In this document: positions 32,914 through 41,429 of the stretch, one piece after another | Layout: each line of letters opens with the position of its first letter | How positions within the stretch are numbered: the first letter of the stretch is position 1 | DNA from: Lachnoclostridium sp. An181 | GTDB taxonomy: Bacteria; Bacillota; Clostridia; Lachnospirales; Lachnospiraceae | Direction: 5' to 3' | Assembly (NCBI RefSeq): GCF_002160325.1 | Contig: NZ_NFKJ01000003.1 | Coordinates: 178,899 to 242,898, forward strand | DNA length: 64,000 nt | Position numbers and translations under genes: made by a program | The notes under the pieces: generated by a model | Databases searched by the model: none | What the model was told of the DNA's origin: nothing | Seen by the model: only the letters and a program-made list of their open reading frames with translations

Positions 32914-34117
32914 CTTCCTTATCCTCCTCGAGCATTTCCTCAAATAATTGTCTCATCTCCTCATCGGGTTTTGTCCCCCGACGCATCTCATAGTATTCTT
33001 CAAACAATGTCCGCATATCTTTTTCCTCGTGCCAAAACTCCCTTCGCTTTTTTTTCTCTTCTTCAAACAAAGGGATGATCTCCAGAATGTCTTCTTTGAT
33101 ACTTTTCAGCTCCTTTAATTGGTCCTCTCTAAGACAAGTATCTGTATGGATCCTAAGATAACTCCAGCACGGGCGCCCTTTATTTTCCCTGCACTTCAAA
33201 AGCGCCTCCTCATAATTTTTACACTCCCAAAATTCAATAGGTTTCGGATTTTTCAAATAGATTTCCTCCACCTTTGCGTCCTCTCCCGGATGAATTTCCA
33301 CAAGAAGACATTGCTTTGCCATGTTTCTTTCGTCCCTGTGATAAGGGAGGATTGAGCCGCTGTAACGAATCTTTCCTCTGGTCCCCGGCACTTTCTGAGG
33401 CTTGTGGACATGTCCAAGAGCTGTGTACCCGGCCTTATCCGGGAAAATGGACGCAGGCAGGAGATAACTGTCCCCAAGTTTGAGCCCCCTCTCGCTGCCG
33501 TCTCCCCTTGCACCCATTGTGTAAATATGGCTGACAAACAGGTTGGCACAATCCTCCTTGAAATATGCATTACATTTTTCAAACAACGCCTTCATTTTTT
33601 CTGTGTAGGAGTCCGCCTTTTTTTCCTCCTCCATCTCTTCTTTGTACAGAACTTCATTCAAACGTTTTTCACTTGGGTAGGGCAGGCAGACGACCACTGA
33701 GCGCTCCCCGTTCTTTTCGAATGTAAATGCGCCTTCTCCCAGAAAGTTGACCTCAAACTCTCCGTATTTTCCCGAGGGCAGCCTTAAGCCCGGCGTTCCG
33801 AGTATCAAAATTCCCTGTTCTTTTGCCAGAGGTGCGCACGCCTCAAGCCGCACAGGATTGTCGTGATTACCGGCAATGCACACCACAAGTGTGCGCCCCA
33901 TCCTGCTCATTCTCTTCCACGTACTGTAGCACAATTTTTGTGCCTGGGCGCTTGGATTTCCGTTGTCAAAAATATCGCCCGCAATACAGACGATGTCCGG
34001 TTTCTCCTTGTCCACGATGTTTACCATCTGCTCCAGCACAATCCTTTGCTCCTCGATTCTGTTTCTTCCCTCCAGCATCTTCCCCAGATGCCAGTCTGCT
34101 GTGTGCAATAGTTTCAT
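32876..34117 (-). CDS. sbcD: Exonuclease SbcD (Mre11-like nuclease)
   Basis: The metallophosphoesterase subunit of SbcCD, 413 residues. Metal-binding motifs in order are HTADWHLGK, IAGDIFDNGNP, IAGNHDNPVRL, FVSHIY and ALGHVHKPQ. The C-terminal part, with the acidic/basic tail ending in EDETGEIDAERNQ, is the SbcC-binding and capping region. AGGAGGAG precedes the ATG. The overlap with sbcC indicates coupled translation of the complex. Confidence 0.96.
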   Translation of the reverse strand: MKLLHTADWHLGKMLEGRNRIEEQRIVLEQMVNIVDKEKPDIVCIAGDIFDNGNPSAQAQKLCYSTWKRMSRMGRTLVVCIAGNHDNPVRLEACAPLAKEQGILILGTPGLRLPSGKYGEFEVNFLGEGAFTFEKNGERSVVVCLPYPSEKRLNEVLYKEEMEEEKKADSYTEKMKALFEKCNAYFKEDCANLFVSHIYTMGARGDGSERGLKLGDSYLLPASIFPDKAGYTALGHVHKPQKVPGTRGKIRYSGSILPYHRDERNMAKQCLLVEIHPGEDAKVEEIYLKNPKPIEFWECKNYEEALLKCRENKGRPCWSYLRIHTDTCLREDQLKELKSIKEDILEIIPLFEEEKKKRREFWHEEKDMRTLFEEYYEMRRGTKPDEEMRQLFEEMLEEDKEDETGEIDAERNQ

Positions 34118-34145
34118 TGTCTCCTCCTCTTCCTGTCAAAGAAGA

Positions 34146-34221
34146 GATGCCGCAAAATTCATCTCCTGACTTCACACTCCTTTGTCTTCTATGTGAATCG
34201 GCTCCTAAATTCTGCGGCATC
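34146..34221 (-). repeat. Inverted repeat across the niaR stop codon
   Basis: GATGCCGCA (34146-34154) and TGCGGCATC (34213-34221) form a 9-bp stem, extended by AATT pairs, with a second inverted pair of about 7 bases (GATTCAC / GTGTGAA) in the loop. The upstream arm on the minus strand is the last codons of niaR. It may terminate niaR transcription or control read-through into sbcD; no long T-run follows. Confidence 0.55.
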
Positions 34222-34723
34222 CTCTCAAATACCCTTTTTCTTTCAATTCGTTTTCTATCAAATCCAAAATTTCCTCGCTTTTTGCCTCCACTGTGTGGCA
34301 GTGCATCCCTGAAGTCAGATTTTTCAAAGGACTGGATTTTCCATTCCTGATGTCCAAAAGAAACATCTTTACATCCCTTCTGGAGCTCACGTGCAAGTCT
34401 GCCTGCAAAAATCCATACACCTCATGCGTGACACTGACATCCTTGACAACACCGCCCAAATCCACGATAGCATTCAGCTCTTCTTCAATCTCCTCGTCCG
34501 AGTGCTCCACTTCAAAAATCCGAACAGCAATTTCCTGTTCTTTTATCATATACCCTTTTGTTGTGGCAATGATCTCCTTTTTTGCTGCCCTCAAAAGTGC
34601 AATGTCCTGTACAATGACCTGCCTGCTCACCTTGTACTTTTTTGCCAGCGCGCTGCCCGATATAGGCAATTGCGCGCTCTCTATATCCACGAGAATCCCT
34701 CTCCTTCTTTCTTCTCCTGTCAT
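34205..34723 (-). CDS. niaR: Niacin-responsive transcriptional repressor NiaR
   Basis: A 172-residue regulator with an N-terminal helix-turn-helix (GSALAKKYKVSRQVIVQDIALLRA, split here as GSALAKKYKVSR and QVIVQDIALLRA; residues about 23-46) and a C-terminal 3H domain. The 3H domain's metal/ligand histidines are visible in VSVTHEVYG, ADLHVSSRRDV and SGMHCHTVEA. NiaR proteins repress NAD biosynthesis or niacin uptake genes when nicotinic acid is plentiful. No NAD gene is adjacent, so the targets lie elsewhere. A palindrome over its own -10 suggests autoregulation. Confidence 0.92.
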   Translation of the reverse strand: MTGEERRRGILVDIESAQLPISGSALAKKYKVSRQVIVQDIALLRAAKKEIIATTKGYMIKEQEIAVRIFEVEHSDEEIEEELNAIVDLGGVVKDVSVTHEVYGFLQADLHVSSRRDVKMFLLDIRNGKSSPLKNLTSGMHCHTVEAKSEEILDLIENELKEKGYLRGCRRI

Positions 34724-34765
34724 ATGTTTCTTTCCTTTCCTGCCTCTGCTCTGTCAGCATCCTGC

Positions 34766-34801
34766 TTTTAATAGTGTACTATAAAATCTTATTTGTTTCA
34801 A
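34766..34801 (-). promoter_or_regulatory. niaR promoter with a candidate NiaR operator
   Basis: -35 TTGAAA (34796-34801) and -10 TACACT (34773-34778) are 17 bases apart. The -10 is embedded in a palindrome ATAGTGTACTAT (34771-34782) flanked by TTTTA and AAAA. A repressor bound there would block the promoter. The operator role is inferred from symmetry and position. Confidence 0.6.
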
Positions 34802-34890
34802 TTTCAGCGTCCAAAATTTCGCTCTGGAATTTTGTGTATAACTTTTGTATAATAAAGTACAATAGTATTATTTTTTAAGGAGGCGCCAAT

Positions 34891-35337
34891 ATGAGCAAAA
34901 TAGATGAAGTAAGACAGGCCATGGTGGATGCCATGAAAGCCGGAGACAAGGACACCAAAGAATCTCTCTCCCTTCTTCTTTCCGCTTTGAAAAACAAAGC
35001 GATCGACAAACGTGAAGATTTAACAGAGGAGGAAGAAATTCAGGTTGTATTAAAAGAGATCAAGCAGACAAAAGAAACGATGGACACCACCCCTGCTGAA
35101 CGTACTGACATTATCGGGGAGTGCAAATTGAGGCTCTCCGTGCTGGAGCGTTTTGCTCCAAAACTCATGGACGAAACAGAAATCAAGGCCGTCATCGAGG
35201 AAACGCTTAAGGAGCTTGATATTTTGTCCCCTACAGGCAAGGATAAGGGTAACATCATGAAACATCTGATGCCAAAGGTCAAAGGAAAAGCGGATGGCAA
35301 GCTTGTAAACCAGCTGCTTGGCACTTATTTCCAATAA
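34891..35337 (+). CDS. yqeY: GatB/YqeY-domain protein
   Basis: A 148-residue YqeY family protein, a helical domain shared with the C-terminus of GatB of the tRNA amidotransferase. Family features are RQAMVDAMKAGDKDTKESLSLLLSALKN (seen as MVDAMKAGDKDT and LSLLLSALKNKAID), the middle ETIDTTPAERTDI-like block and the end LMPKVKGKADGKLVNQLL. The stand-alone protein may aid tRNA-dependent amidation, but its role is unproven. It is a single plus-strand gene with AAGGAGG before the ATG; a TATAAT at 34848-34853 lies about 38 bases upstream with a weak -35. A bidirectional terminator follows. Confidence 0.92.
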   Translation: MSKIDEVRQAMVDAMKAGDKDTKESLSLLLSALKNKAIDKREDLTEEEEIQVVLKEIKQTKETMDTTPAERTDIIGECKLRLSVLERFAPKLMDETEIKAVIEETLKELDILSPTGKDKGNIMKHLMPKVKGKADGKLVNQLLGTYFQ

Positions 35338-35358
35338 TAACGCTTTCTATACAAAAAT

Positions 35359-35391
35359 GAAGGGCCAAAACCGATTTGATTTTGGCCCTTC
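35359..35391. terminator. Bidirectional terminator between yqeY and prsA
   Basis: A perfect 12-bp stem GAAGGGCCAAAA / TTTTGGCCCTTC has a 9-base loop. It ends both convergent transcripts. Confidence 0.85.
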
Positions 35392-35397
35392 GTCTCT

Positions 35398-36480
35398 TTA
35401 TTGAGCAGTATCCGTACCTTCTGTAGTGCTGTTCTCCGTTGTCCCTTCCTGGTTGGTCGTGTCTTCCTGTTTCACTGTCACACCCTGTTTTTCAAAATCT
35501 ACTTTTTTCCATGCACCTTTGTCCACAGAAATATCTGCATCTTTTTTCCATCCATCTGTGACTTCTGTGTACTTGTCGGACTTTCTCTGATTTACAATAG
35601 ACTCTTTCTCTGTATCCGTAGCTTCTCTGTCAAGAAGGCTGGTCACCTTTGCCACATAGTATCCGTTTGCGGATTCCACCACTCCTGTCACTTCCCCTTC
35701 TTTGAGGGCATCTGCTGCCTTGACAAGCTCTGAATTCGGTGTTGTAGACTCTGCGTCAAATGTCTGTGTCTTAGCTTCATATCCTGCACCGGATGCGTAA
35801 GATGCAAAGTCTCCCGCTGTCTTTGCATTTGCAGCAAAGGATTGGGCAGTCTCTTTTAACTTTGTCTTTTCCTCGTCTGACAAAGTCTTGGTGGAGCCGT
35901 CCTCATTTGTCGTTGAGAAAGCAAATTCCACGTACTGCATACTCTTTTGAGCAGCCTCCTCATCCGTGACATTTGTGTCCACATCTTTTGTGATAGCATC
36001 GTACATTTTCTGACGAATAGTCAGAAGTTCCAAAAATTCCTCCACTGTAGCTGTATCCTGAGCGGAAACCGCTTCTTTTCCCGCCTGTGTATTGTTCTCT
36101 TCAAATGCTTTGGCAGTCTCTTCTATCTTTTTCGTCTCCTCATCTGTGAGGGAGACATTGTATTCTTTTGCATGCTCTTTTAAAAGATACATCATCTGAA
36201 GATCCTCAATGACGCTGTCTTTTACACTGTCCTCATAAGTCTTGCCTTCGGAGAGTTCCTGTGACCACATATCCTCCCCAAGCATACTTCCATAGGATGT
36301 CTCCATCTGAGCCTGCTGGTATCTGGCATAAAAATTCGCCACACCAAGACTGACCTCTTCTCCATTTACTTTCATTACCACATCATCCGCAGGCACTGCC
36401 CCGCCGCATGCAGTCATACTTCCCACAGCAAGAGATGCCGCCACTGTCAGCACGGCTGCCTTTCTTTTTAACCCTTTCAT
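35398..36480 (-). CDS. prsA: PrsA/SurA-like foldase lipoprotein
   Basis: A secreted chaperone/peptidyl-prolyl isomerase-like lipoprotein of 360 residues. The signal peptide MKGLKRKAAVLTVAASLAVG ends in the lipobox SMTACGG, placing the mature N-terminal cysteine on the outer face of the membrane. A SurA-N-like helical region (about residues 40-180) precedes a weak parvulin-like domain (about 185-300). The C-terminal tail is rich in Thr, Glu and Gln. The parvulin catalytic residues are not clear, so it may act only as a chaperone. It lies 47 bases behind mfd in the pth-mfd-prsA unit, a common clostridial order. Confidence 0.85.
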   Translation of the reverse strand: MKGLKRKAAVLTVAASLAVGSMTACGGAVPADDVVMKVNGEEVSLGVANFYARYQQAQMETSYGSMLGEDMWSQELSEGKTYEDSVKDSVIEDLQMMYLLKEHAKEYNVSLTDEETKKIEETAKAFEENNTQAGKEAVSAQDTATVEEFLELLTIRQKMYDAITKDVDTNVTDEEAAQKSMQYVEFAFSTTNEDGSTKTLSDEEKTKLKETAQSFAANAKTAGDFASYASGAGYEAKTQTFDAESTTPNSELVKAADALKEGEVTGVVESANGYYVAKVTSLLDREATDTEKESIVNQRKSDKYTEVTDGWKKDADISVDKGAWKKVDFEKQGVTVKQEDTTNQEGTTENSTTEGTDTAQ

Positions 36481-36527
36481 GCTACATCCTCCTTGGTACT
36501 TTCTAACTATTCCAGTATACCTTTTTT

Positions 36528-39500
36528 TTACTTCTCAATCAATCCTTTTATGTCATTTAACACCTTTTTCACAGTTTCCAAAATGTCCTCATCCTTCTCC
36601 CTTTTGTTCCTTCCCTTTTTCTCATAGAGAAAGTATGGAGGCGCATCCGCCTTAAACTGCAGGGCCCCCTTATACTGTTCCAAAAGAAGAGGAATCCGCA
36701 CAGCCTCTACTTTTGCTTTTTCGTACATCGTGAATTTAAAACTGTCCCCTTTTTGCTCCACAGCCGTGACATATACGTTGTGGGCCAGTGCTTTGAGCGC
36801 CGCAATCTTCAAAAGCTGATGAACTTTTCTAGGAATATCGCCGAAACGGTCGATGAGCTCTTCGAGCATGTCGTCCATCTCCTCCTCACTCTCAATACTG
36901 GCGATCCGTTTGTACACATCCAGTTTTTGATACTCATTCGGGATATAGGAGGATGGAATGTAAGCATCAATATTCAAATCCACCGTGGAGGCATAGTCCT
37001 CTTCCTCATCAGTCTCACCTTTCAGGTGTTTAACTGCCTCGTTTAACATTTTACAGTACAGATCGTACCCAACTGCTTCCATATGCCCATGCTGCTGTGC
37101 GCCGAGAAGATTTCCTGCTCCCCTGATCTCCAAATCCCTCATGGCAATCTTGAAACCGGATCCAAGGTCCGTGAACTCCCGGATCGCCGACAGACGTTTT
37201 TCTGCCACTTCCTTTAAAAGCTTATCTCTCCGGTACAAGAGAAATGCATAAGCCATACGGTTCGATCGTCCTACACGCCCCCTTAGCTGATAGAGCTGGG
37301 AAAGCCCAAGTCTGTCGGCATCATGGATGATCATGGTGTTGGCATTGGAGATATCAAGCCCGGTCTCAATAATGGTCGTGGAAACCAGCACATCGATCTC
37401 TCTGTTTATAAACGCGAGCATGATTTTTTCCAGCTGGTGTTCCCTCATCTGCCCGTGAGCATACGCCACAACTGCGTCCGGAACCAGTTTTTGGATTCTT
37501 GCTGCCACCTCCTCAATATCCTCCACCCTGTTGTAGACATAGTAGACCTGTCCGCCTCTTGCAACCTCACGGTCGATCGCTTCCCTTACCATCTCATCAT
37601 TATACTCCATGACATAGGTCTGAATGGGCATTCTGTCCATCGGTGCTTCCTCTAACACACTCATGTCGCGGATTCCAATGAGGCTCATATGGAGCGTTCT
37701 TGGGATTGGCGTCGCAGTCAATGTGATGACATCCACATTTTCCTTCAGTTTTTTAATCTTTTCCTTGTGCTGCACGCCAAATCTCTGCTCCTCGTCTATG
37801 ATCAGAAGTCCCAGATCTTTAAACTGCAGATCATCGCTGAGCACACGGTGCGTTCCGATAACGATGTCAACAAGCCCTTTCTTTGTATCCTCCACAGTCT
37901 TTCTTTGCTGAGCCGCAGTCCGGAATCTGCACATCAGATCCACCCGGACCGGAAAATCTTTCATTCTCTGGACAAATGTATTGTAATGTTGCTGGGCCAG
38001 GATTGTCGTGGGCACAAGATAGACAACCTGCTTGCTCTCCTGTACAGCCTTAAACGCAGCTCTTATGGCAACTTCTGTCTTTCCGAATCCCACGTCCCCG
38101 CACACAAGACGATCCATGATCTTCTCGCTCTCCATGTCACTTTTTACAGACTCTATCGCATGCAGCTGATCCTCTGTCTCCTCAAACGGAAACATCTCCT
38201 CAAACTCCCTCTGCCAGACAGTATCCGGTCCGTACTGATATCCGTGGTGCTCCTGCCTCGCAGCGTAGAGCTCTACCAAATCTTTTGCAATTTCCCGAAC
38301 AGCTGTGCGAACCCGCTTTTTCGTCTTAGCCCATTCTTGGCCGCCAAGTCTGTTCAGTTTTGGCTTTTTTGCGTCCGCGCTTGCATATTTCTGAATCAGA
38401 TCCAGCTGTGTGGCAAGAATGTAGAGGTTTCCTCCCCCCGCGTAGGAGATTTTCATGTAGTCCTTCGTGACTTTATCTACCTCGATCTTTTCAATGCCCT
38501 GATAAATGCCAAGTCCATGATGTTCGTGCACCACATAATCTCCGACTTTTAACTCAGTAAAGCTTTGGATTTTCTTCCCTTCGTAGGTTTTTCGGCGTTT
38601 CTTTTTTTTCACTTTTCCGAAAATGTCAGTCTCGGAGATGACTGTAAATTTCAGCATCGGATATTCATACCCGGTCGCAACATGCCCATAGGCAACCATT
38701 ATCTCTCCTGGCTTTACTTCCCTGTCCATGTCCTCCGAATAAAAACTGCTCAGATTGTAATCTCTTAAATCCTCTGCAAGTCTTTTTGCCCTTGTCCTGG
38801 ATCCGGACAACAGCACAACCCTGTTTTTGTTTCTTTTTAATTTTTTTAAATCCTGCGTCAGAATATCAAAACTGCTGTTGTAAGGATTCATGCTTTTTGC
38901 CTGGATACTGAACACATTTTTCACGTGGAAATCCCTGCATTTTGTCTCCAATGTGGTAAAACAGACCCCTGCATATCCCTGCATCTGCATGATAATGTCC
39001 TTTGTATGAAAAAGTATGGCCTCTGCATCTGTCACTTCGTACCCACTCTCCATACGGTTGGCCTGCGCAGTTAAAAATTCTTCCTCCACAGCCTCCCCGT
39101 TTTCTAAAAGTCTGGCAGGTTCATCCAGAAAAAGCAGGCTTTTTTCCTTCTCAAAATAATTAAGAAACGATACCCTTTCTGTATCCTCTTTTGCAAACTC
39201 CCAGGCCGGATACACAGTGAAGGTTTCCAGATTTTCTATGGAGCGCTGGCTCTCAAGATCAAAACTTCGGACAGAGTCCACCTCATCCCCCCACATTTCA
39301 ATGCGCACCGGTGCATTTTCAGTGAGCGGAAAAATGTCAATGATCCCTCCCCTGACCGCAAACTGCCCGATACCTTCCACCTGCGCTTCCCTGTCATAGC
39401 CAAGAGAGGAAAGCATCTGTATTAATTTTTCAAACTCAAACACATCCCCCGGCTGTATTGTAAACACCTTTTTTCGGATTTCCTCCAGAGGAAGAAGAGC

Positions 39501-39872
39501 ATCCAAAAGTCCGTCAAAACTTGTGACAACAGCAATACTGTCCTCCTCCAAAAGAGCGCGTATGACTTCCATTCTCTCTTTTACCAGCTCTTTGCTGCGA
39601 ATATCTGCCTGATAGAACAGAAAATCTTTTGCAGGATAAAACCAGGTGTTTGTATCCAAAAACCTGTATTCTTCAAAGGTCTGCTTTGCCTTTGTCTCAG
39701 ACGGACAGACGATGAGTTTCTTTTTTCTTTCATCCCCGAGCGCATACATCATGTGTGTTTTCTGGGAATTGACACAGCCCGCAGCCTGTACAAACGCACT
39801 TCCTCTTTTCAATTCTTCCTTCATCTGTTGGAATTCAGCCAGTTCTTTCAGCGGACTGATTAAAGCCTGCAT
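36528..39872 (-). CDS. mfd: Transcription-repair coupling factor Mfd
   Basis: A DNA translocase that removes stalled RNA polymerase and recruits UvrA. It has 1114 residues. The N-terminal UvrB-like modules include GQFAVRGGIIDIFPL; the RNA polymerase-interacting region (KVGDYVVHEHHGLGIYQGIE, about residue 490) follows. The RecG-like translocase carries Walker A GDVGFGKTEVAIR, box II LLIIDEEQRFGVQHKEK, TATPIPRTL and LYQLRGRVGRS. The C-terminal TRCF domain ends the protein. It starts 3 bases behind the pth stop, so the two are co-transcribed. Confidence 0.98.
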   Translation of the reverse strand: MQALISPLKELAEFQQMKEELKRGSAFVQAAGCVNSQKTHMMYALGDERKKKLIVCPSETKAKQTFEEYRFLDTNTWFYPAKDFLFYQADIRSKELVKERMEVIRALLEEDSIAVVTSFDGLLDALLPLEEIRKKVFTIQPGDVFEFEKLIQMLSSLGYDREAQVEGIGQFAVRGGIIDIFPLTENAPVRIEMWGDEVDSVRSFDLESQRSIENLETFTVYPAWEFAKEDTERVSFLNYFEKEKSLLFLDEPARLLENGEAVEEEFLTAQANRMESGYEVTDAEAILFHTKDIIMQMQGYAGVCFTTLETKCRDFHVKNVFSIQAKSMNPYNSSFDILTQDLKKLKRNKNRVVLLSGSRTRAKRLAEDLRDYNLSSFYSEDMDREVKPGEIMVAYGHVATGYEYPMLKFTVISETDIFGKVKKKKRRKTYEGKKIQSFTELKVGDYVVHEHHGLGIYQGIEKIEVDKVTKDYMKISYAGGGNLYILATQLDLIQKYASADAKKPKLNRLGGQEWAKTKKRVRTAVREIAKDLVELYAARQEHHGYQYGPDTVWQREFEEMFPFEETEDQLHAIESVKSDMESEKIMDRLVCGDVGFGKTEVAIRAAFKAVQESKQVVYLVPTTILAQQHYNTFVQRMKDFPVRVDLMCRFRTAAQQRKTVEDTKKGLVDIVIGTHRVLSDDLQFKDLGLLIIDEEQRFGVQHKEKIKKLKENVDVITLTATPIPRTLHMSLIGIRDMSVLEEAPMDRMPIQTYVMEYNDEMVREAIDREVARGGQVYYVYNRVEDIEEVAARIQKLVPDAVVAYAHGQMREHQLEKIMLAFINREIDVLVSTTIIETGLDISNANTMIIHDADRLGLSQLYQLRGRVGRSNRMAYAFLLYRRDKLLKEVAEKRLSAIREFTDLGSGFKIAMRDLEIRGAGNLLGAQQHGHMEAVGYDLYCKMLNEAVKHLKGETDEEEDYASTVDLNIDAYIPSSYIPNEYQKLDVYKRIASIESEEEMDDMLEELIDRFGDIPRKVHQLLKIAALKALAHNVYVTAVEQKGDSFKFTMYEKAKVEAVRIPLLLEQYKGALQFKADAPPYFLYEKKGRNKREKDEDILETVKKVLNDIKGLIEK

Positions 39873-39875
39873 GCC

Positions 39876-40460
39876 CTACGACTCCTTTCCCATTGCTTTT
39901 TTATTGAACTCGTTCATCGCGCCGTCAATGTCTCCTGACACGATCTTCTCAACCGCGGACACTGCTCTTTCATATCCTTCCTCCATGCGCTCACGCTCTG
40001 TCTTGGAAAAACGCCCCAGCACATAAGCAGCAAGATCGTATCCCTTTGGTTTTTCTCCCACGCCGATTTTGATTCTCGGAAATACCTGTGTCTGCAGCTG
40101 GGCAATGATATTCTTTACTCCATTATGCCCTCCGGCACTGCCTTTTTTACGGATTCTCAGCTGTCCTACATCAAGACTAATGTCATCATAAATGACGATC
40201 AGCTCATCCCACGGCTCAATTTTATAGTATTCCACTGCGCTTCGGATACTTTCACCACTTAAATTCATATACGTCTGCGGTTTTATCAGCATTACTTTCT
40301 GCCCCGCGATCATCCCTTTCCCGCAGTACGCACGGTGCTTTTTCTCTGTCACATCGATTCCGTATTTCTCTGCAATTTTATCTATGACATCAAAACCGAC
40401 ATTATGTCTCGTTTTTTCATATTCCTTTGTTGGATTTCCAAGTCCTGCTATAATAAACAT
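39876..40460 (-). CDS. pth: Peptidyl-tRNA hydrolase
   Basis: It recycles tRNA from prematurely released peptidyl-tRNA. It has 194 residues. The catalytic His19 lies in TRHNVGFDVID, the substrate asparagine in PQTYMNLSGES, DDISLDVGQLRIRKKGSAGGHNG is the conserved central block (seen as DDISLDVGQLRIR and GSAGGHNGVKN), and FPRIKIGVGEKP is the third block. ATG at 40460 is the family start. It heads the pth-mfd-prsA unit from a promoter at 40485-40513. Confidence 0.96.
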   Translation of the reverse strand: MFIIAGLGNPTKEYEKTRHNVGFDVIDKIAEKYGIDVTEKKHRAYCGKGMIAGQKVMLIKPQTYMNLSGESIRSAVEYYKIEPWDELIVIYDDISLDVGQLRIRKKGSAGGHNGVKNIIAQLQTQVFPRIKIGVGEKPKGYDLAAYVLGRFSKTERERMEEGYERAVSAVEKIVSGDIDGAMNEFNKKAMGKES

Positions 40461-40484
40461 ATTTTCACCTCAATTTCTTTTTTC

Positions 40485-40513
40485 ATTCTACTAAAGCTCT
40501 TCCATTTTGTCAC
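40485..40513 (-). promoter_or_regulatory. Promoter of the pth-mfd-prsA unit
   Basis: -35 GTGACA (40508-40513) and -10 TAGAAT (40485-40490) are separated by 17 bases. It lies 25 bases before the pth start codon. Confidence 0.72.
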
Positions 40514-40627
40514 GCATCGATTTTGAAAGGCTTCACCTTTCCTTCTTCATACCATGAATATATTTCCAGTTCCCATCATAAACTATATAAACAAACAGTG
40601 ATATTATTTAAATTCAGGAGGCCTTTT

Positions 40628-41065
40628 ATGAGTTCTAAAACGAAAATCGTCGTTCTTCATATGAAAGAAATCATCTATACTGTTCTTTTTGTTGTGCTTG
40701 GGATCCTCTTAATCCTGCTTCTCGTATTTATGTTTTCTCCAAAAGACCAGAAAACTTCATCCACTCCATCCAAATATCAGCCCGGCGTGTACACGTCCAC
40801 CGTCACTCTCAACAATACAGAGTTTGAAATAGAGGTCTCTGTGGACAGTTCCCACATCAATTCCATCCGATGCTCCAACCTGGATGACACTGTGGCCACC
40901 ATGTATCCTCTCTTCCAGCCAACGGTAGAGCAAATTGCCGAACAGGTCATAAAGAGCCAGTCTGTGGAAAATATCGCATATTCGGAAGAAAACACCTATA
41001 CCTCTCAAGTCATCATGGATGCCATCGAAGACGCCCTTTCAAAGGCAGAGTCAAAAAAACAATAG
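40628..41065 (+). CDS. Membrane-anchored protein with a degenerate FMN-binding-like domain
   Basis: A 145-residue protein with a short basic N-terminus, one membrane segment (about residues 15-40), a Ser/Pro-rich linker and an outer domain. The domain starts QPGVYTSTVTLNNTEFEIEV and ends QSVENIAYSEENTYTSQVIM, followed by a helix. This follows the layout of FMN_bind/RnfG-like domains (GxYxGxxxG...I...QS...SGATxTS). The flavin-attachment SGAT is replaced by SEENT, with one extra residue. Covalent flavin binding is therefore doubtful. The ATG at 40628 has AGGAGG 7 bases upstream; the longer frame from 40523 lacks a site. It is divergent from pth. The function is unknown. Confidence 0.7.
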   Translation: MSSKTKIVVLHMKEIIYTVLFVVLGILLILLLVFMFSPKDQKTSSTPSKYQPGVYTSTVTLNNTEFEIEVSVDSSHINSIRCSNLDDTVATMYPLFQPTVEQIAEQVIKSQSVENIAYSEENTYTSQVIMDAIEDALSKAESKKQ

Positions 41066-41124
41066 AAAGTCCCATTTAAGACTTCCTATTGTCATGAATA
41101 GAGGGTACCGCGCACGCGGTACCC
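41061..41124. terminator. Two hairpins behind the FMN-binding-like gene
   Basis: AATAGAAAGTC / GACTTCCTATT (41061-41090) begins in the stop codon, and GGGTACCGCG / CGCGGTACCC (41103-41124) follows. Neither has a strong T-run on either strand. They lie between convergent genes and probably stop transcription from both sides. Confidence 0.5.
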
Positions 41125-41139
41125 TTGCTGTCATCCACT

Positions 41140-41403
41140 TTAACCTTCTACTATCAGGTATTTTCCACTTGGGAGGGCAAACACTTCCGATGCCTCCTCA
41201 AATTCCTCCAAAGACATGTGTTCCACATCAGCTCCGCTCTCCTCAAAATACTCTTTTACTTCTTTGAGCGAATCCACAACCACTGCCATACAATCTTCCA
41301 AAAATGCCTCCGCTTCTTCCGGTGTATCCGCCACCGGTTGGTCAAACAACTGTGATTGGTTTTTTAAAAATGTACTAAGACACTCTTCATCATATTCATA
41401 CAT
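41140..41403 (-). CDS. Small acidic protein, unrecognised
   Basis: An 87-residue acidic, mostly helical protein (MYEYDEECLSTFLKNQ at the start, ALPSGKYLIVEG at the end). It has two cysteines, no signal peptide and no membrane segment. ATG at 41403 has AAGGAGGG 8 bases upstream; the GTG at 41409 would bring the site too close. It lies 20 bases behind the HAD phosphatase gene and is probably co-transcribed with it. I do not recognise a family; it is kept as a gene because of the good start signal and the protein-like composition. Confidence 0.7.
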   Translation of the reverse strand: MYEYDEECLSTFLKNQSQLFDQPVADTPEEAEAFLEDCMAVVVDSLKEVKEYFEESGADVEHMSLEEFEEASEVFALPSGKYLIVEG

Positions 41404-41429
41404 TTTCACAACCCTCCTTCATTCCTTTT

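Noticed and set aside
37689..38552. 287-codon plus-strand frame
   Set aside because: Antisense shadow of mfd.
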